From CAYHEQ01 sp964355795 (GTDB lineage Bacteria > Patescibacteriota > JACPGU01): DNA of 7,174 nt. Below, one piece after another: positions 4,149 to 7,174 of the stretch. The stretch spans positions 1 through 7,174 of the forward strand of contig CAYHEQ010000042.1 of NCBI GenBank assembly GCA_964355795.1, given 5' to 3'. Each line of letters starts with the position of its first letter. The stretch's first letter is position 1. A program made the position numbers and the translations under genes. A model generated the notes under the pieces. The model saw only the letters and a program-made list of their open reading frames with translations. It was not told where the DNA came from and made no database searches.

Positions 4149-4976
4149 CTACCAACTTTTTCTCACTACTTCTTTCAATTTTTCTTCGTGGTTTTTTTCT
4201 ACCGCTTGGAGGAAAAAAGTAGCGCCCATATAGGAAGCCAAGGCCATCCCGATAGCGATAATGAGGTAACCGACAAGGAAAACGCCCTTGAAAGATACCA
4301 ACAGGCCATTAATTATTATGCCAAAAAATAAATGAATCAAAAGGTAAAAAGCAAAAAATTTCTTGAATGGTTGGTGCCACATTTTGAAAGGCCACCACTT
4401 CAGCCCGTATCTAATAAAAACGAAATTAAGTATCGCCCCCCAAAAAGCGCCGTAAACCACCGAGAGAGCTACCTTGGAAGTGTCCAAAACCAAAATATCC
4501 GGTAAAACAGAGAGCGTTCCCATGATAGAAATGTCGGCCACTATCCGAGAAAGCGCGAACCGCGCGCCAAAAAACTGGAAGAGGGCGATCACAATACCCA
4601 TCATCACAAAAACTAAAGCACCAGAAGCCAAGACAGCGCGGTAAAAATCTCGATCATTAGAGGGCACTTTGAGCGCCTTCAACAAAGCGTGCAATATGGT
4701 ATCCGCTTTGCGACCATAGACCGCCACTTCTTTGGCAATTCTTTTCCTTTTGCCAAAACCGGCAAGGTCTTCTTTGCTTTCGGTTTTTTGGTCTAACTCT
4801 ACCTCTTCTTCGTAAATTCTCTGCGCTTTGACGCTCTCTTCGTCTTCAATTAGTTCCAGGGCCTCCTCAATGTCGTCTTCTGCGACACCCTGATCAGCCA
4901 AGCCTTTTTTCAGCTTGGTGAGGCCATATATTCCCTTATGTTCCTTGATGTATTGGATTAGTTCTTCGTCGGCCAT
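4149..4976 (-). CDS. Multi-spanning membrane protein with N-terminal helical domain (unknown function)
   Basis: I do not recognise a named family. The N-terminus (1-45) has the pattern of a small helical domain (LIQYIKEHKGIYGLTKLKKGL, then a turn, then IEEALELI), similar in style to short helix-turn-helix or SHOCT-like modules on membrane proteins of these bacteria. Residues 46-110 are highly charged and probably cytoplasmic. Four or five hydrophobic segments follow, at about 114-136, 145-165 (weak), 168-189, 206-227 and 230-257. The tail after 258 is charged and basic (EKNHEEKLKEVVRKSW). There is no signal peptide; insertion would begin at the first segment. It lies 85 bases downstream of the VirB4 gene on the same strand but behind a terminator, so it probably has its own promoter. 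A role in the same envelope machine is inference from neighbourhood only. The ATG at 4976 has no Shine-Dalgarno sequence before it. Confidence 0.8.
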   Translation of the reverse strand: MADEELIQYIKEHKGIYGLTKLKKGLADQGVAEDDIEEALELIEDEESVKAQRIYEEEVELDQKTESKEDLAGFGKRKRIAKEVAVYGRKADTILHALLKALKVPSNDRDFYRAVLASGALVFVMMGIVIALFQFFGARFALSRIVADISIMGTLSVLPDILVLDTSKVALSVVYGAFWGAILNFVFIRYGLKWWPFKMWHQPFKKFFAFYLLIHLFFGIIINGLLVSFKGVFLVGYLIIAIGMALASYMGATFFLQAVEKNHEEKLKEVVRKSW

Positions 4977-4983
4977 TAGAGGA

Positions 4984-5012
4984 AAATTAGTATTGCAAGC
5001 ATTTTAACACAA
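4984..5012 (-). promoter_or_regulatory. Possible promoter for the membrane-protein gene, suggesting a leaderless mRNA
   Basis: On the minus strand TTGTGT (5012-5007) and TAATTT (4989-4984) are separated by 17 bases. Only seven bases lie between the -10 box and the A of the ATG at 4976. The transcript would start at or very near the start codon, which would explain the absence of a Shine-Dalgarno sequence. Both boxes are weak matches to consensus. Confidence 0.28.
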
Positions 5013-5039
5013 AACCGTCCCTACTTCAAATAGGGACGG
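5006..5039 (-). terminator. Intrinsic terminator of the VirB4-type gene
   Basis: On the minus strand CCGTCCCTA and TAGGGACGG form a perfect 9-bp GC-rich stem (5039-5031 with 5023-5015) with a seven-base loop, followed directly by TTTTGTGTT. The stem begins 23 bases after the VirB4 stop codon. This is the clearest terminator in the window, and it separates the VirB4 transcript from the membrane-protein gene. Confidence 0.78.
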
Positions 5040-5061
5040 CGCAACCAATCTTTTTCTACAC

Positions 5062-7116
5062 TCACACCTTGGCTTGTTCAATATCAGAAGTTTTCTTTTG
5101 CGAAGTGCTGACGACTTGGGCTTCGGCGTAAGAAGCTTGCACTTTGATAGCCACATGATTCAAACCGGCGAAGAAAAGTCCTTCTCCTACCCGCGCTTCC
5201 AGAAGGAGCGACTTTTCTCCCTCCGTCAGATGAAAAGTCTCGCCGACCACCTCTATGGAGGCCGGGGACTGCTTCAAGAGTAATTGTAAAGACGAGTTGG
5301 TAACAATCGCCTTGCCGTAAGGCGAGCGCAAGAAATCTTCAATATCTTGCGTAATAGTAGTTAGTCCCAAAAGATATTTTCTCGCTCTTTTGGCGATGGC
5401 AAAGAGAAATTTGGCCGCGTCTTCGTTCTCCATCATAATCCACGCTTCGTCCACAATCAAAATACGCTTTCTTTTCTCGGCTCTGATTTTGGCCCAGATA
5501 TAATTCAAAACCATATACATCGCTACCGGACGCAGAGCCGTTTCCATATCGCGAATATTAAAAACTACAAAACCAGTATCCAGATTGATATTGGTCGGTT
5601 TGTTGAAAATACCGGCAAAAGTGCCCGTCACATATTTGTCTAAACGAATGGCTAGAGATTCTGCTCCAGTAGTTTTCCGAAATATTCCCAAAAGATCGGC
5701 CATCAAGGGCGACGCATTTTTTTGCGTAGCCGGATTTTTGGTAATGCCTTTGTCGGTATAGCTTTGCGCGATAGCTCTATCGGTCAGCGCGTCTTCTTCC
5801 ATACTCAATTTGCCCAACATCAGATTGAGCAGACCTTTGATGGTAATAATAGCCGTCCGCAAAGTGTCTTCGCCTTGCTCCTCGGTAGCGTCATCGGGCA
5901 GGGGAGAAATATCAAAAGGATTAATACGTTTGTCCGAACCTAAACTGATATTAAGATACGAGCCTCCGACTATTCGGCAAAGATTTTGATATTCATCCTC
6001 TGGATCAATGACGATGATGTCCACGCCAAACATCATATAACGCAAGGCCTCCAGTTTCACCGCGTAAGATTTGCCACCGCCCGCCTTGGCGAAAACGACC
6101 GAATTCATATTTTCCAAAGAAAAGCGGTCAAAGATGATGAGCGACCGATTATGCCGATTGATGCCATACATAATACCCTCATCGCGAGTCAAGCTCATAG
6201 AAGTGAAGGGGAAGACGGTGGAAAGCGCGCCCGTATTCATATTGCGACGAATGTCCAACAAGTCTGTGGCCAAAGGAATAGTGGACTTGAAACCTTGCGA
6301 AGTCTGGAAAGTTGCTCTCTTAGTATAGACCAAAATGCCGCCTAATTGAGTTTCAATATTTCTTGTTGTCAAATCCAAGTCATCCAAAGTCTTGGCGTAA
6401 ATCGTGAAGTAAAGGCAGAAGTGAAAAAGCTTCTCCTCGCCCCGAGAGATACGGTCGCGCAATTCCTCAATATCGCCCAGAGCGGTTTCTAGTTCTGGAT
6501 TGCGCACCAGACCTTTTTGCGCCTCAATACCCAAAGCCGACTCTACTTGCCCTGACCTCTTGCGCAAACCCTCCAAGACTCCTCGGGACTCCAAAGGATA
6601 GACGAAAATCCCCATATCCATCATCACGTCCATATTAATCATGGGCGAAAGCCAGTTGGGAAATAAGTAGCGCGGATAATTGAAAACAAAAAGCGTTCTC
6701 ACGTATAAATCGTTGAGCATGAGATGGGTCGGAGCTATTTGAACAGAGGCAGGGGAAATCAAGTCCATTACTGACGTCAAACCCTTTTCGTAAGTTTTTT
6801 GCGCCTCTTTTTCTCTTTTTTCTTGCTCTCGCTTTTGCCGTTCTTCTTCTTTTTTCTTCGCTATTGCTTCGGGCGTAAGTTTTGGTCCAAAGAGCGACCA
6901 ACCAGCTTTTTTTTCTGGTTTTTTGGCTGTCTCGGTGGAAGCGTTAATCTTGTTTTGCGCTGGAAAGGTCATCATTTTGTCCAAATTAGAGGGTTTAGAA
7001 ATATTTTCACTGCCAAGATTGGGCAGAACTTTGGGGCGAATAGCGTCCACCGCGCCTGTTGGCAAGACAGGAGTAATGGGTGTCCGAGGCGGGATGTTTG
7101 GCGATGATTTTTCCAT
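5062..7116 (-). CDS. VirB4/TraC-type secretion (conjugation) ATPase
   Basis: This is a predicted cytoplasmic hexameric ATPase that powers a type IV secretion- or conjugation-like apparatus at the inner membrane. The C-terminal RecA-like half has Walker A as AKAGGGKS (343-350, Ala for the first Gly of GxxGxGKS), the VirB4-typical DPEDEY (371-376), NPFD (399-402), Walker B ILIVDEAW (552-559, Asp556 and Glu557) and TQD (589-591). The region about 115-330 is the VirB4/TraC N-terminal half, with conserved-looking stretches such as YVRTLFVFNYPRYL (138-151) and LFHFCLYFTIYAKT (230-243). Residues 1-80 are Pro-, Asn- and Lys-rich and probably unstructured. Residues 82-110 are a charged helix, probably a coiled coil, which is an extension relative to a minimal VirB4. 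No membrane segment is seen. At 684 residues it is somewhat short for proteobacterial VirB4 (about 800). The start at 7116 precedes the Pro-rich tail and has no Shine-Dalgarno. A stop TGA at 5062 and a terminator follow. HerA-type ATPases are relatives, but the motif set favours VirB4. Confidence 0.9.
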   Translation of the reverse strand: MEKSSPNIPPRTPITPVLPTGAVDAIRPKVLPNLGSENISKPSNLDKMMTFPAQNKINASTETAKKPEKKAGWSLFGPKLTPEAIAKKKEEERQKREQEKREKEAQKTYEKGLTSVMDLISPASVQIAPTHLMLNDLYVRTLFVFNYPRYLFPNWLSPMINMDVMMDMGIFVYPLESRGVLEGLRKRSGQVESALGIEAQKGLVRNPELETALGDIEELRDRISRGEEKLFHFCLYFTIYAKTLDDLDLTTRNIETQLGGILVYTKRATFQTSQGFKSTIPLATDLLDIRRNMNTGALSTVFPFTSMSLTRDEGIMYGINRHNRSLIIFDRFSLENMNSVVFAKAGGGKSYAVKLEALRYMMFGVDIIVIDPEDEYQNLCRIVGGSYLNISLGSDKRINPFDISPLPDDATEEQGEDTLRTAIITIKGLLNLMLGKLSMEEDALTDRAIAQSYTDKGITKNPATQKNASPLMADLLGIFRKTTGAESLAIRLDKYVTGTFAGIFNKPTNINLDTGFVVFNIRDMETALRPVAMYMVLNYIWAKIRAEKRKRILIVDEAWIMMENEDAAKFLFAIAKRARKYLLGLTTITQDIEDFLRSPYGKAIVTNSSLQLLLKQSPASIEVVGETFHLTEGEKSLLLEARVGEGLFFAGLNHVAIKVQASYAEAQVVSTSQKKTSDIEQAKV

Positions 7117-7124
7117 AAAATGTA

Positions 7125-7167
7125 ATGCTAATCTACGAATGCATGCGAATTTACGAATGATGCTAAT
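7125..7167. repeat. Short repeated motifs in the VirB4 leader (ATGCTAAT, TACGAATG)
   Basis: ATGCTAAT occurs at 7125-7132 and 7160-7167, and TACGAATG at 7134-7141 and 7152-7159, with GCATGCGAATT between them. The pattern is partly tandem with a local palindrome (GCATGC, 7141-7146). It sits directly upstream of the VirB4 start on the minus strand and may contain promoter or regulator sites. No -35/-10 pair stands out, and the window ends here. Confidence 0.45.
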
Positions 7168-7174
7168 AGACTAT

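Noticed and set aside
5722..7107. Several plus-strand frames of 70-120 codons opposite the VirB4 gene
   Set aside because: All lie inside the VirB4 coding region and look like translations of its complement, with runs of Phe and Leu opposite Lys/Glu codons.
55..7116. Alternative genetic code (TGA as glycine), as in some Patescibacteria
   Set aside because: None of the five main genes contains an internal TGA, and the VirB4 gene ends naturally at TGA.
1..7174. CRISPR array, rRNA or insertion sequence with transposase
   Set aside because: There are no regularly spaced repeats of 24-40 bases, no rRNA-like conserved stretches and no transposase or integrase reading frame on either strand.

Overview
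The window looks like a piece of a Patescibacteria (Candidate Phyla Radiation, probably Parcubacteria-like) genome. The case rests on three things: a short Mur ligase that starts almost directly at its ATPase domain, a VirB4-type ATPase with a long charged N-terminal extension next to a small multi-spanning membrane protein, and gene starts without clear Shine-Dalgarno sequences. TGA acts as a stop: no proposed gene contains an internal TGA. The taxonomic call is an inference from gene style, not from a marker gene.

Layout. Bases 1-2077 are an AT-rich plus-strand segment with two Fic-domain genes (55-693 and 995-2077). The first overlaps by one base the tail of a gene cut by the window edge. 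The gap between them (694-994) holds a tetraloop hairpin right after the first stop, a branched hairpin element (744-811) and an imperfect inverted repeat (911-951). Bases 2078-2422 have no convincing gene. They carry a good extended -10 promoter pointing right and three TGAGAC half-sites in alternating orientation, exactly 20 bp apart.

Bases 2423-7116 are all on the minus strand and visibly richer in GC. In transcription order they encode a VirB4/TraC-type secretion ATPase (7116-5062) closed by a clear intrinsic terminator, a 275-residue membrane protein (4976-4149), and a divergent MurE-like ligase (3733-2423). The 415-bp gap before the ligase (3734-4148) is the most unusual part of the window. 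It contains two copies of a roughly 75-base element in opposite orientation. Each copy holds a 13-bp perfect hairpin, and the two hairpins differ by a compensatory base-pair change. The whole unit is flanked by 13-bp perfect direct repeats. This looks like a small non-autonomous mobile element (MITE-like), or a structured leader, just upstream of the Mur-ligase start.

How the parts relate. The VirB4 ATPase and possibly the membrane protein would belong to a conjugation- or secretion-type envelope machine. The Mur ligase belongs to peptidoglycan precursor synthesis, but several signature residues are changed. The Fic pair looks like an acquired accessory module. Fic proteins are known as toxins and as type IV secretion effectors in other bacteria, but nothing here ties these two to the VirB4 gene beyond proximity.
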